Origin: VBDM01 sp035519135
GTDB taxonomy: Bacteria > Pseudomonadota > Gammaproteobacteria > Burkholderiales > SG8-39
NCBI GenBank assembly: GCA_035519135.1
Contig: DATIWX010000004.1
Location: forward strand, 192,045-256,044
Length of the DNA: 64,000 bases
Direction: 5' to 3'
The notes under the pieces were generated by a model. It had not been told where the DNA came from. It worked only from the letters and a program-made list of their open reading frames with translations, and did not search any database. Positions 1-9,763 of the stretch are shown one piece after another. How positions within the stretch are numbered: position 1 is the first letter of the stretch; the number at the start of each line of letters is the position of its first letter. The translations under genes were made by a program, and so were the position numbers.

Positions 1-1194
1 GACGTTCGAGACGTTGACGAGCAGCGTCGCCTCGGGGAGCTGGCGGATGATCTCCTCGCCGAAGGCGTCTTCCCAGCAGATGTTCGGCGCGACGCGCTGT
101 CCGGCAAGGGAGAGCGGTTTGGGATTCTCCGTCCCCAGGGAGAAATCCGACATCGGGATCGCCACGGTATTCACGATCCAGTGGAAGCCCCAGGGCACGA
201 ACTCGCCGAAGGGGACGAGGTGCGCCTTGTCGTAGCGCTGGGGGCGAGACGCGCCCGCGCTGATCACGCTGTTGAAGTAGCGTCCGTCGGGCTCGCGGAT
301 CGGCACCCCGATGAGGACGTCGGCGCCGCGCGCGGCCGCGTTCCTCGAAATCTCGTTCAGATATCCGGGGTCGACCGCGTCGAGGAAACGCGGGATCGCC
401 GTCTCGGGCAGCACGATGAGTCTGGCGTCGCTCGATTCGACCAGCTTCTTGTAGAGGGCGAGCGTCACGGCATACCGGCCGGCCTGGAACTTGAGGTCCT
501 GCGAGATATTTCCCTGGAGCAGAGCGACCCGGACGGGGGAGCCCTGCGCCGAGGTCCACTCGACCTGCCTGAGCGCCTGTCCGAGCCCCAATGCGAACAC
601 GATCGCAAGGGCACTGGCCAGGCGCGCGCGCCCGGCACCGATGATGGCGACGTAGAGCAGTCCGGCGCACAGCGCGGTCGCAAAGGATACGCCGTACACC
701 CCGGCCAGGGGCGCGATACCCGCGAGCGGCGAGTCGACCTGACTGTAGCCCAGCGCGAGCCAGGGGACGCCTGTGAACATCCAGCCGCGCCACCATTCGA
801 AAAGCGTCCAGAGTGCGGGAAACGCGAGTAGGGCCCGAATCGCACCGCGGGTCCGCAGCCTGCACAGGCACCAGGCCGCGCCGGCCGGATAGAGCGACAG
901 GATCGCGCAATACGCCACGGTGCCGATCGCCGCGAGCGGCGCCGGCATCATCCCGAAATCGTGCAAGCTGACGTAGACCCAGGACGCCCCGACCCCGAAC
1001 AGACCCGCTCCGAACGCGAACCCCCGGAAGAACGCTGCCTTCGGCGTCGCGTTCTGCCACAAGAACAGCATCGCGCACAGGGCGGCGACCGGCAGCGGAA
1101 AGACCGACATCGGGGCGAAGCCCGCGACCGTGAGCCCGCCTGCCGCGGCCGCAGCGGCGAGAAGGGCGGGCTGCGACTTCAGGGAATCCTTCAA
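1..1194 (-). CDS. lnt: Apolipoprotein N-acyltransferase Lnt (3' end outside window)
   Basis: Integral inner-membrane enzyme that adds the third acyl chain to the N-terminal cysteine of apolipoproteins. The reading frame is open to base 1, so only the first 398 residues are present. The N-terminal ~190 residues are a run of hydrophobic segments; a nitrilase-like periplasmic domain follows. The catalytic triad of the family is visible: Glu264 in LPETAIPRF, Lys323 in RYDKAHLVPFGEF and Cys373 in NICWEDAFGEE. The start is taken as TTG at 1194, overlapping the corC stop by 4 nt (TTGA), because the hydrophobic N-terminus begins there and no ATG lies nearby. Transcribed with corC, the usual lnt neighbour. 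The missing part should be the C-terminal end of the hydrolase domain and the last membrane helix. Confidence 0.93.
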   Translation of the reverse strand, partial: MKDSLKSQPALLAAAAAAGGLTVAGFAPMSVFPLPVAALCAMLFLWQNATPKAAFFRGFAFGAGLFGVGASWVYVSLHDFGMMPAPLAAIGTVAYCAILSLYPAGAAWCLCRLRTRGAIRALLAFPALWTLFEWWRGWMFTGVPWLALGYSQVDSPLAGIAPLAGVYGVSFATALCAGLLYVAIIGAGRARLASALAIVFALGLGQALRQVEWTSAQGSPVRVALLQGNISQDLKFQAGRYAVTLALYKKLVESSDARLIVLPETAIPRFLDAVDPGYLNEISRNAAARGADVLIGVPIREPDGRYFNSVISAGASRPQRYDKAHLVPFGEFVPWGFHWIVNTVAIPMSDFSLGTENPKPLSLAGQRVAPNICWEDAFGEEIIRQLPEATLLVNVSNV

Positions 1195-2021
1195 GCTTTG
1201 GCGGGCAGCCGATGCACCTGAAGGGCGTGCAGCCTGCGGCTGTCGGCGCGGAGCACCTGCACGCGCAGGCCGTCGATGGTGATCGCCTCGCCGCGCTGGG
1301 GAAGGCGGCCGAAGTGGTGCAGGACGAGCCCGCCTACGGTGTCGAAGTCGGTATCGGAGTAGTTCGTTCCGAAGGCCTTGTTGAAGTCGGCGATCTCGGT
1401 CTGCGCCTTGACTCGATACAGGCCGCCCTGCTCGCACACGATGTTGTCCTCGGAGTCGTCGAAGTCGTACTCGTCCTCGATGTCCCCTACGATCTGCTCG
1501 AGCACGTCCTCTATCGTCACCAGGCCCGCGACGCCGCCGTATTCGTCGACCACGATGGCCATGTGGTTTCGGTTGGCTCGGAATTCGCGCAGCAACACAT
1601 TCAGGCGCTTGGACTCGGGCACGAATACCGCCGGTCTCAGCATGTGACGCACGCTGAACTCTTCCTCCCCCGCGTAGTAACGCAGCAGGTCCTTGGCGAG
1701 GAGCACGCCGATAACGTCGTCGCGGTTCTTGTCGATGACAGGAAAGCGCGAATGCGCCGTGGCGATCACCTGGGGAATGAACTTGTCGGGGGTCTCGTTG
1801 ACGTCGATCATGTCCATCTGCGACCGCGGCACCATGATGTCGCGCACCTGCATTTCCGAGACCTGGAGCGCGCCTTCGATCATCGACAGGGCGTCGCTGT
1901 CGAGCAGATTGTGCTCGAAGGCCGAGTGCAGCAGCTTCACCAGTTGCTCGCGGTCCTCCGGAGCGCGCATGACCAGGGCGGACAGGCGTTCCAGCAGCGA
2001 GGGTTTGTTCGTTTCGTCCAT
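1191..2021 (-). CDS. corC: CorC/HlyC family protein with paired CBS domains
   Basis: 276-residue cytosolic protein of the CorC/YbeX family, associated with Co2+/Mg2+ efflux and, in E. coli YbeX, with ribosome metabolism. Two CBS domains are seen at about residues 62-118 (MVPRSQMDMIDV onward) and 128-182 (VDEYGGVAGLVTIEDVLEQI), followed by a CorC_HlyC domain at about 195-276. There is no membrane domain, which distinguishes it from the longer hemolysin-type relatives. It lies between ybeY and lnt in the conserved order phoH-ybeY-corC-lnt and overlaps lnt by 4 nt, so it is probably co-transcribed. The exact biochemical role of this family is not settled. Confidence 0.93.
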   Translation of the reverse strand: MDETNKPSLLERLSALVMRAPEDREQLVKLLHSAFEHNLLDSDALSMIEGALQVSEMQVRDIMVPRSQMDMIDVNETPDKFIPQVIATAHSRFPVIDKNRDDVIGVLLAKDLLRYYAGEEEFSVRHMLRPAVFVPESKRLNVLLREFRANRNHMAIVVDEYGGVAGLVTIEDVLEQIVGDIEDEYDFDDSEDNIVCEQGGLYRVKAQTEIADFNKAFGTNYSDTDFDTVGGLVLHHFGRLPQRGEAITIDGLRVQVLRADSRRLHALQVHRLPAKA

Positions 2022-2053
2022 GCTTGCGGAGGTAGGTTCCGTTCCCGGACAGT

Positions 2054-2518
2054 TTATCCGGGGGCTTCGTAGGGATCAGGATAACCGAGTTTTGTTAAGA
2101 GCTTCCTTTCGAGCGCTTCCATCCGCTCGGCTTCGCTCCGCCGCGCGTGCCGGTAGCCTTGCAGGTGCAGCACGGCGTGAACCGTCAGGTGCGCATAGTG
2201 CGCTTCCAGGGTCTTGTGCTGACGCCGGGCTTCGCGCGCAATCACCGGCGCGCACAGGACGATATCGCCCTGGACTTTGGTCCGGGACGACGCGTACGGG
2301 AAGCCGAGCACGTTGGTCGCATGGTTTTCACCGCGGTAGCGGCGGTTCAGGCGCCGGCCCTCCGCGGTTCCGACAATCCGGACGGTGATCTCCCCGGCAC
2401 CCGTCAGCGCCGCGCGCGCCCAGCGTCGCACCTGGGCTTGCGTCGGAGCGCGGACCGCGCGCGCGCCAACCTGAAGGTGGATCTGGAGCAGCGGCCTGCG
2501 CCGGCGACGCTGAAGCAC
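2054..2518 (-). CDS. ybeY: rRNA maturation RNase YbeY
   Basis: Single-strand endoribonuclease needed for 16S rRNA 3'-end maturation and late 70S quality control. The zinc-binding H-x3-H-x5-H signature is present as HAVLHLQGYRH; the usual Asp before the last His is Arg here, a tolerated variation I cannot evaluate further. The conserved GENHATNVLGFPY block precedes it. A GTG start at 2518 is chosen: the longer upstream reading overlaps phoH, whereas this start lies 4 nt after the phoH stop and gives about 154 residues, the normal family length. Part of the miaB-phoH-ybeY-corC-lnt series. Confidence 0.9.
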   Translation of the reverse strand: MLQRRRRRPLLQIHLQVGARAVRAPTQAQVRRWARAALTGAGEITVRIVGTAEGRRLNRRYRGENHATNVLGFPYASSRTKVQGDIVLCAPVIAREARRQHKTLEAHYAHLTVHAVLHLQGYRHARRSEAERMEALERKLLTKLGYPDPYEAPG

Positions 2519-2522
2519 GAGG

Positions 2523-3461
<939 letters not shown>

Positions 3462-3464
3462 GGA

Positions 3465-4796
3465 CTAGGCTACCGCGCGGACCTCGCCGCGCAGAGTGTG
3501 GGTCAGCGCCGCAGTGATGGTGACGTCGACGAACTGTCCGACGAGATGTGGCCCGCCGTGGAAGTTGACCGTGCGCCGGTTCGAGGTACGGCCCGACAGC
3601 TCGGACCTGTCCTTGAGGGACCTGCCTTCCACGAGTACCCGCTGGTTCGTGCCGATCATGCGCTCGCTGATCCGGCCGGCGTGAGCGTCTATTTTCTGCT
3701 GCAGCCGCGCGAGCCTCGCGAGCTTGAGCTCCTGCGGCGTCTCGTCGGCAAACTCGGCGGCGGGCGTTCCGGGACGCCGGCTGTAGACGAACGAGTACGA
3801 GTCGTCGAATCCCACTTCGTCCATGAGGCGCAGTGTCGCCTCGAAATCGCGCTCGCCTTCTCCGGGGAAGCCCACGATGAAATCCGAGGAGATGCTGATC
3901 TCGGGGCTTGCCGCGCGGAGCCCGCGCACGATGGCCTTGTACTCGAGGGCCGTGTAACCGCGCTTCATCGCCGCGAGGATGCGATCTGAACCGGACTGCA
4001 CCGGCAAATGCACGTGCGATGCAAGCTTGTCGATGCGCGCGTGGGCGTCGATGAGCCGCCGGGTGAATTCCTTCGGATGCGAGGTCGTGTAGCGAATCCG
4101 CCCGATGCCCGGGAGCTCGGAGACATACTCGAGCAGCAGCGCGAAATCCGCGACCCCGCCGTCCGCGATCCGCCCATGGTAGGCGTTGACGTTTTGGCCG
4201 AGCAGGGTCACCTCTTTCACACCCTGCGCGGCGAGGTCGGCGATCTCGGTGAGCACGTCCTCGAAAGGCCGCGATACCTCCTCGCCGCGCGTATAGGGCA
4301 CCACGCAGAAGCTACAGTACTTGCTGCAGCCTTCCATGATCGAGACGAACGCACTCGGCCCGTCGACGCGCGCCGGGGGAAGCCTGTCGAACTTCTCGAT
4401 TTCCGGAAAACTGATGTCCACCTGAGGCGCGCCCGAGCGCCGCCGCGCGTCGATCAACTCCGGCAGCCGATGCAGGGTCTGCGGGCCGAAGACGAGATCG
4501 ACGTAGGGGGCGCGCGCGACGATCGCCCCACCCTCCTGGCTCGCCACGCAGCCTCCGACTCCGATGAGCAGACCGGGCCGAGACTTCTTGAGCGGTTTCA
4601 TCCGCCCGAGATCGTGAAACACCCGCTCCTGCGCTTTCTCGCGTACCGAGCAGGTGTTGAACAGAATCAGGTCCGCGTCCTCGGGGCGATCGGTGGTCTC
4701 GAAACCTTGGGCTGCACGCAGCACGTCGGCCATCTTGTCCGAGTCGTACTCGTTCATCTGGCAGCCGAAGGTCCGAATGAACACCTTCTTCGCCAC
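3465..4796 (-). CDS. miaB: tRNA-2-methylthio-N6-dimethylallyladenosine synthase MiaB
   Basis: Radical-SAM methylthiotransferase acting on i6A37 of tRNAs that read UNN codons. Cys12, Cys49 and Cys83 form the N-terminal auxiliary [4Fe-4S] site. Cys157, Cys161 and Cys164 in GCSKYCSFC form the SAM-cluster CxxxCxxC motif. A TRAM-type RNA-binding domain occupies the C-terminus from about residue 372. At 443 residues it is full length. The start is GTG at 4796, sharing one base with the stop of the upstream ORF. It heads the downstream phoH-ybeY-corC-lnt run. Confidence 0.96.
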   Translation of the reverse strand: MAKKVFIRTFGCQMNEYDSDKMADVLRAAQGFETTDRPEDADLILFNTCSVREKAQERVFHDLGRMKPLKKSRPGLLIGVGGCVASQEGGAIVARAPYVDLVFGPQTLHRLPELIDARRRSGAPQVDISFPEIEKFDRLPPARVDGPSAFVSIMEGCSKYCSFCVVPYTRGEEVSRPFEDVLTEIADLAAQGVKEVTLLGQNVNAYHGRIADGGVADFALLLEYVSELPGIGRIRYTTSHPKEFTRRLIDAHARIDKLASHVHLPVQSGSDRILAAMKRGYTALEYKAIVRGLRAASPEISISSDFIVGFPGEGERDFEATLRLMDEVGFDDSYSFVYSRRPGTPAAEFADETPQELKLARLARLQQKIDAHAGRISERMIGTNQRVLVEGRSLKDRSELSGRTSNRRTVNFHGGPHLVGQFVDVTITAALTHTLRGEVRAVA

Positions 4797-5134
4797 TAGC
4801 CACCTCCGGAGCCGGGCTTCGGCCGCGCAAGTTCCTCGGGCGTGAGCAGCCAGGCGCGAAAAATCTCGCCGTTCCGATTCAAGACGTAGTCGGCCCAGGC
4901 GCCGTTCGGCGGGATCGCTGTCGGCACGATGATCAGGTTCTGCTGGTTGCGGATCTGCGCGCCGGCGGCAAGTTGCACCACCTTGTCGTCGACAGTCACC
5001 GCCATCTGGTCGATGTGGCGCATCACGCCTCGCCGGGACTCCTCTGGAATAGGAGTGGGCCGCGCCTGCGCGAGGGCGGTTCCCGCCATCAGGGCCTGCA
5101 ACAAGACAAGGTACGCGGCTCGGCGATGGACCAT
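4796..5134 (-). CDS. Small predicted periplasmic protein, unknown function
   Basis: 112-residue protein with a hydrophobic N-terminal segment ending in GTALAQA, a plausible Sec signal peptide. The mature part reads like a compact globular domain (VDDKVVQLAAGAQIRNQQNLIIVP) and ends in a Gly-rich tail. I recognise no named family; similar short exported proteins next to miaB occur in betaproteobacteria. It shares one base with miaB, so the two are probably transcribed together, and it follows tRNA-Met on the same strand. Start ATG at 5134. Confidence 0.75.
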   Translation of the reverse strand: MVHRRAAYLVLLQALMAGTALAQARPTPIPEESRRGVMRHIDQMAVTVDDKVVQLAAGAQIRNQQNLIIVPTAIPPNGAWADYVLNRNGEIFRAWLLTPEELARPKPGSGGG

Positions 5135-5157
5135 GGTCCCATTGCCTGAAAGGGAAA

Positions 5158-5234
<77 letters not shown>

Positions 5235-5307
5235 ACGAAGCCGGGAATTATCCTTTTTGCATTAGATACTTGTCAAGGAAGAATCGTCTCGCGAGTACAA
5301 TCTGCGG

Positions 5308-6492
5308 ATGGATTTCGACATCGTCATCGTCGGCGGCGGGCTGGCCGGCGCGAGCCTCGCCGCGGCCCTCGCGGATACGAGGCAGAGAGTCGCCCTGGTC
5401 GAGCGCAAGGCGCCGCCCGTCCCGCGCCCCGAGTGGGATGCGCGCGTCTATACGCTCACTCCGGCGAGCATTGCATTTCTCGAACGCATTGGAGCGTGGC
5501 AGCGCGTATCGAGTGAGCGCATCACGCCGATCTATGACATGCATGTGGCCGGGGACGACGGCAGCTCGCGGCTCGATTTTTCGGCCTACGAGTCGGGCCT
5601 GCTCCGGCTCGGCGCCACGGTCGAGTCCGGACGCCTGCAGCGCGCGCTGTGGGACGGCCTCGAGCGCCAGAGCAACCTCGCGCTGCTTTGTCCGGCGTCG
5701 CCCGCGGCCTTGCACCGGTCGGCGGGTCGCGTCGACATCGGACTCGAAGGCGGCCGGACCGCAAGGGCGAGACTGGTGGTCGGCGCCGACGGCGGCGACT
5801 CCTGGGTCCGGCGCGCGGCGGGGATCGACGCGCGCAGCGAGAGCTACGACCAGCTCGGCGTCGTCGCGAATTTCGTCTGCGCCCGGGAGCATCGCGGCAT
5901 TGCCTATCAGTGGTTCCTGAGGGACGGCGTGCTCGCTTTCCTGCCGCTGCCCGAGCGGCGCGTCTCCATCGTGTGGTCGACGTCGCGGGCGCACGCGCGC
6001 GAGCTGCTCGCCCTGGCACCGGATGCGCTGTGCGCACGCGTCGGCCAGGCGAGCGCAGGTGTCCTGGGTGATCTGCAGGCGCTCACCCCGCCTGCGGCGT
6101 TCCCGCTCAGTCGTATGGCTCCCCGCCGGATCGCGCAGGAGCGGGTCGCGCTGGTCGGAGACTCGGCTCACGTGGTGCATCCGCTCGCGGGGCAGGGGAT
6201 CAACCTCGGCCTGGGCGATGCGCATTGCCTCGCGGGTCTGCTCGCCGGTGCGCCCGATCCGGGAGACAGCATTCTCCTGCGGCGTTTCGAGCGCTCGCGC
6301 GCCGAAGATATACTCGCTCTGCACTGGATAACGCACGGGCTTTTCCGGTTATTTGGCACAAACCATGCAATGATCAGGCGCATACGCAACCTGGGATTGA
6401 ACCTCACCAACTCCAATCCGGTCATAAAGACTCTTCTCACCCGCCGTGCGACCGCCGTGGGCGGGGGGCTCCACCAACGGGAAACACCATGA
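5308..6492 (+). CDS. UbiH/UbiF/Coq6-family FAD-dependent ubiquinone hydroxylase
   Basis: 394-residue flavin monooxygenase that should hydroxylate the benzoquinone ring in ubiquinone biosynthesis. The N-terminal dinucleotide-binding motif IVIVGGGLAGASLA is at residues 5-18, with the acidic end of the second strand at ERK. The second FAD motif is VALVGDSAHVVHPLAGQGINLGLGDA. Which ring carbon it attacks (UbiH, UbiF or UbiI-like) cannot be told from sequence alone. It is divergent from the tRNA and overlaps dsbC by 4 nt (ATGA), so the two are translationally coupled. A coq7 homologue lies about 13 kb away, consistent with aerobic ubiquinone synthesis. Confidence 0.92.
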   Translation: MDFDIVIVGGGLAGASLAAALADTRQRVALVERKAPPVPRPEWDARVYTLTPASIAFLERIGAWQRVSSERITPIYDMHVAGDDGSSRLDFSAYESGLLRLGATVESGRLQRALWDGLERQSNLALLCPASPAALHRSAGRVDIGLEGGRTARARLVVGADGGDSWVRRAAGIDARSESYDQLGVVANFVCAREHRGIAYQWFLRDGVLAFLPLPERRVSIVWSTSRAHARELLALAPDALCARVGQASAGVLGDLQALTPPAAFPLSRMAPRRIAQERVALVGDSAHVVHPLAGQGINLGLGDAHCLAGLLAGAPDPGDSILLRRFERSRAEDILALHWITHGLFRLFGTNHAMIRRIRNLGLNLTNSNPVIKTLLTRRATAVGGGLHQRETP

Positions 6493-7190
6493 CTCTGCGG
6501 CTCTTGGTTGTTCTGCTTGCGGCGATGCTCGCCGGTCACGCATGGGCCGACGAGGCCTCGGTGAAGCGCGGAGTTGAAGCGCGATTCGAGGGGGTCAAGG
6601 TGGAGAGCGTCACGCGCACGCCCTACAGCGGCGTCTATGAAATCGTGGTCGGGGAGACGATTTTCTACACCGACGAGAAGGTGAGCTTCTTCCTCAAGGG
6701 CGACCTCATCGATGCGCGCAGCCAGAGGAACCTCACCGAGGAACGGCAGCAAAAGCTCTCCGCGATCAGGTTCGAGGATCTGCCGCTCGAGCTCGCGATC
6801 AAGCAGGTGCGTGGAAACGGCAAGCGGGTCGTGGCGATTTTCTCGGACCCTTTCTGCCCCTACTGCAGGAACCTCGATCGGGCGCTGCTGCGTGAAGACG
6901 ACATCACCATCTACACCTTCCTGTATCCCATCCTGCGCGCAGAGTCGCCCGAGAAGTCGCGTACCATCTGGTGCGCGCCCGACCGCGCCAAGGCGTACTA
7001 CGATTTCATGCTGAACGGGCGCGAGCCTGCGGCGACGGCGGGCTGCAGCGCGCCGGTCGAAAAATGGCTCGCTCTGGGGCAGAAAGTCGGAGTCAGGGCA
7101 ACGCCGACCAGCTTCGCGATGAGCGGGCAGCGCATCATGGGCGCCCGGCCGGAAGAGTTGGTCAAGCTCCTCGGAGAAACCAAGAAGTAG
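6489..7190 (+). CDS. dsbC: Thiol:disulfide interchange protein DsbC
   Basis: 233-residue periplasmic disulfide isomerase. A signal peptide (MTLRLLVVLLAAMLAGHAWA) is followed by the DsbC/G N-terminal dimerisation domain and a thioredoxin fold with the redox motif CPYC in FSDPFCPYCRNLD. A second Cys pair appears further on (TIWCAPD and AGCSAP), as in DsbC. The cis-Pro loop is RATPTSF. The start is the ATG overlapping the ubiquinone-hydroxylase stop; longer readings of this frame run into that gene. Convergent with mltA, 13 nt between stops. Confidence 0.93.
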   Translation: MTLRLLVVLLAAMLAGHAWADEASVKRGVEARFEGVKVESVTRTPYSGVYEIVVGETIFYTDEKVSFFLKGDLIDARSQRNLTEERQQKLSAIRFEDLPLELAIKQVRGNGKRVVAIFSDPFCPYCRNLDRALLREDDITIYTFLYPILRAESPEKSRTIWCAPDRAKAYYDFMLNGREPAATAGCSAPVEKWLALGQKVGVRATPTSFAMSGQRIMGARPEELVKLLGETKK

Positions 7191-7203
7191 GCGCGAAAGC
7201 GCC

Positions 7204-8439
7204 TCAGGGCGTTGCCGCGCCGGCCGAGGACGGTTTCATCCCTTTCGGCAGCAGAGCCCACATCCGTCCCTGCTGTCGCGTGCGGCCGGCGAGAGCGCCG
7301 GCTTCGGCGCCCGATCCCCAGAAGAAGTCCGCGCGCACCGGGTTGCGTATCGCTCCGCCCGCGTCCTGCGCGAGCACCAGGCGGGTGAGGGGCGTCGTGC
7401 TCGCCGGGAAAGTCGTGGCGAGAAACACCGGAGCCCCGAGCGGAACGTAGCGCGTGTCGACGGCGATCGAGCGCCCCGCGAGCAACGGTACTCCGAAGGC
7501 GCCTACGGGGCCGCTCGCGGGATCGGCGAGGGGGAGCTCGCGGAAGAACACGAAGCTCGGGTTTTGGTCGAGCAGGTCCTCCACGCGCTGCGGGTTGGCC
7601 GCCGCCCAGGCTTTGATCGACTGCATCGAGGCTTCGCCGATCTTGAGCTCGCCCCGGTCGACAAGAAACCGCCCGATCGACTGGAAGGGGTGGCCATTCT
7701 GATCGGCGTAGCCGACGCGCAGCGTTTCGCCGCTCGCAAGCTGGACCCGCCCGGAGCCCTGTACCTGCAGGAAAAACGCCTCGATCGGATCATCGACCCA
7801 TAGCAGTTCCTTGCCGGCGACGGACGCCGTGCCGCGGGCGATTTCCGCACGAGAGTAATAGGGCACGACGCGCTTGCCGTCGACGCGCCCTCGCAGGCGC
7901 ATCCCGCGCAGCTCCGGGTTGGTCGCGGACAGGTCGATGGTGAGCAGGTCGTCCGGCGGTCCGTAGAGCGGAAATACGAAGGGCTCGAGCTTGGTGCGGC
8001 TCCCCCGCAGGACCGGCTCGTAGTAGCCGGTGACCAGCCCGTCGACCGTGCCATCCGGATTGGCGAGGCGCCAGGGGGTGAATTGTTCTTCCAGGAAGCG
8101 TCGGGCTTCCTCTTCGGTGGGCGAGCGAAGCTCCATCGCTCTTGCGCATACCCCGCGCCACGCCTCGCGAAAACGCAACGCTTGGCAGGACGCGAGCAGC
8201 GCGGGCCAGGCCGCTGCCTGCTCGCCGTTCTTCCAGCCAGCGATCGCCGCGAAATCGACGGCCTCGAGCGGATTGACACGCTGCGCTACCGCCGGCGGTG
8301 CGGGGCAGACCGGGCAGACGGGGCAGCCCGCGAGCAGGCTGCAATCCCCCGCACCCTGGCCCACGGGGCCGAGGGTGCCCGCGCAGCCCGCGAGCAGGAC
8401 CGCTGTCGCCAGGATCGACCAGGGCATATGCTCTATCAT
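7204..8439 (-). CDS. mltA: Membrane-bound lytic murein transglycosylase A (lipoprotein)
   Basis: Outer-membrane lipoprotein that cleaves peptidoglycan to 1,6-anhydromuropeptides. The signal sequence MPWSILATAVLLAGCAG has the lipobox LAGC. The MltA core (VTGYYEPVLRGSR and following) and a C-terminal 3D domain with conserved Asp residues (AVDTRYVPLGAPVFLAT, VLAQDAGGAIRNPVRADFFWG) are clear. The start is uncertain between ATG 8439, 8427 and 8463; none has a strong Shine-Dalgarno sequence. 8439 is used here and 8427 starts right at the signal peptide. It complements the anhydro-MurNAc kinase anmK encoded at 24.3 kb. Confidence 0.92.
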   Translation of the reverse strand: MIEHMPWSILATAVLLAGCAGTLGPVGQGAGDCSLLAGCPVCPVCPAPPAVAQRVNPLEAVDFAAIAGWKNGEQAAAWPALLASCQALRFREAWRGVCARAMELRSPTEEEARRFLEEQFTPWRLANPDGTVDGLVTGYYEPVLRGSRTKLEPFVFPLYGPPDDLLTIDLSATNPELRGMRLRGRVDGKRVVPYYSRAEIARGTASVAGKELLWVDDPIEAFFLQVQGSGRVQLASGETLRVGYADQNGHPFQSIGRFLVDRGELKIGEASMQSIKAWAAANPQRVEDLLDQNPSFVFFRELPLADPASGPVGAFGVPLLAGRSIAVDTRYVPLGAPVFLATTFPASTTPLTRLVLAQDAGGAIRNPVRADFFWGSGAEAGALAGRTRQQGRMWALLPKGMKPSSAGAATP

Positions 8440-8469
8440 CGCTGGAGAGCTTTGAGAGGACATTGGGGG

Positions 8470-8616
8470 ATGAGTTCCGGGCTGTGGATCATCTTGCTCG
8501 AAGCCGGGTCGGCGCTCGCCCTGCTCCTTGCCCTGGTGTGGTGGACGCTTCCGGGAAAGCCGCGGAATACCGGGGAGAAGCAACAAGCGCGCGGAGATCC
8601 TTCGCCACCCGGCTAA
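8470..8616 (+). CDS. Small single-span membrane protein (48 aa)
   Basis: Short ORF with ATG at 8470, preceded by GAGAGG and a G-run that could serve as a ribosome binding site. The product begins MSSGLWIILLEAGSALALLL, then VWWTLPGKP: one hydrophobic helix followed by a polar tail. It is divergent from mltA and its TAA overlaps the apaG stop on the other strand, so it fits the gap tightly. I recognise no family. Coding status rests only on the helix, the plausible start and the fit; confidence is moderate. Confidence 0.42.
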   Translation: MSSGLWIILLEAGSALALLLALVWWTLPGKPRNTGEKQQARGDPSPPG

Positions 8617-8996
8617 TGCAGCACGCGCGGCACTGAAAGCGTGAACTCCGGAATCTGCGCGTCGAAGTGAGTGCCATCCTCGGCCACCATCTGGTAGCTC
8701 CCCTTCATGGTTCCGACCGGGGTCGCGATCGCGGTTCCGCTGGTGTACTCGTATCTTTCCCCGGGCTTGATGAGCGGCTGAGCGCCCACCACGCCGAGCC
8801 CGCGCACCTCCTGCACCTGATCCCGCCCGTCAGTGATGATCCAGTGGCGTGAAACGAGCTGAGCGGGGATGCTGCCATTGTTGCGGATCGTGATGGTGTA
8901 GGCAAAAACGAAACGGCTGTGCCCTTCGTCGGACTGCTCGGGTACATATTCCGTCCGCGAGGAAACGGCGACGTCATATTTCTTTTCCGCGACCAT
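8613..8996 (-). CDS. apaG: ApaG protein
   Basis: 127-residue immunoglobulin-like beta-sandwich protein of the ApaG (DUF525) family, linked to Co2+/Mg2+ homeostasis in enterics. Conserved features include RFVFAYTITIRNNG, QLVSRHWIITD, VRGLGVVGAQPLIKPGERYEYTSG and GTMKGSYQM. ATG at 8996 gives the standard family length; an upstream in-frame ATG at 9053 would add 19 residues. Convergent with the small membrane ORF and divergent from rpe. CorC, encoded at the window start, belongs to a family also linked to Co2+. Confidence 0.93.
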   Translation of the reverse strand: MVAEKKYDVAVSSRTEYVPEQSDEGHSRFVFAYTITIRNNGSIPAQLVSRHWIITDGRDQVQEVRGLGVVGAQPLIKPGERYEYTSGTAIATPVGTMKGSYQMVAEDGTHFDAQIPEFTLSVPRVLH

Positions 8997-9088
8997 GCGG
9001 TCATTCCACACGATTTCGCTCGACCTGACAAGGGTGAGTGCGGGAAGTTTCATGCGATGCCCGGCGAATCCAAGTAGAATTTCCGGCA

Positions 9089-9760
9089 ATGACCGCGCGC
9101 ACTTTTCGCATCGCACCGAGCATCCTGTCCGCGAACTTCGCGAGGCTCGGCGACGAGGTCGCGGCGGTGGTCGCGGCAGGAGCGGACATGATTCACTTCG
9201 ACGTCATGGACAACCACTACGTCCCGAACCTCACCGTGGGGCCGCTGGTGTGCGAGGCGATCCGGCCGATTACCAAGAGCCTGATCGACGTGCACCTGAT
9301 GGTGAGGCCCGTCGACCGGATCATTCCGGATTTTGCGCGCGCTGGAGCCGATATCATCAGCTTTCACCCTGAAGCGAGCGAGCACGTCGATCGCACCATT
9401 GGCCTGATACACGAGCTGGGCTGCAAGGCGGGGCTCGTCCTCAACCCCGCGACGCCGCTTTCCTGCCTCGATCACGTGCTCCACAAGCTCGACCTGGTCC
9501 TCGTCATGTCGGTGAACCCGGGATTCGGCGGGCAGCAGTTCATTTCGCATGCGCTGGACAAGCTGCGCGCTGCACGCAGGAGAATCGACGAGTCGGAGCG
9601 CGAGATCCTGCTCGAGGTGGACGGTGGCGTGAACACCGGGAACATCGCCGACATCGCGCGAGCCGGAGCGGATACCTTCGTCGCGGGTTCGGCGATTTTC
9701 GGCTCGAAGGACTACCGGGCGACGATCCAGCGGATGCGCGAGGCGCTGGCCGCGCTTTGA
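9089..9760 (+). CDS. rpe: Ribulose-phosphate 3-epimerase
   Basis: 223-residue TIM-barrel enzyme interconverting ribulose-5-phosphate and xylulose-5-phosphate. Diagnostic blocks are APSILSANFARLGDEV, the metal-binding HFDVMDNHYVPNLTVG, LIDVHLMV, VMSVNPGFGGQQFI and LEVDGGVN. ATG 9089 is chosen because the family starts right before APSILSA; the longer frame overlaps the divergent apaG leader. The next gene starts 4 nt after its stop. Confidence 0.96.
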   Translation: MTARTFRIAPSILSANFARLGDEVAAVVAAGADMIHFDVMDNHYVPNLTVGPLVCEAIRPITKSLIDVHLMVRPVDRIIPDFARAGADIISFHPEASEHVDRTIGLIHELGCKAGLVLNPATPLSCLDHVLHKLDLVLVMSVNPGFGGQQFISHALDKLRAARRRIDESEREILLEVDGGVNTGNIADIARAGADTFVAGSAIFGSKDYRATIQRMREALAAL

Positions 9761-9763
9761 GCG

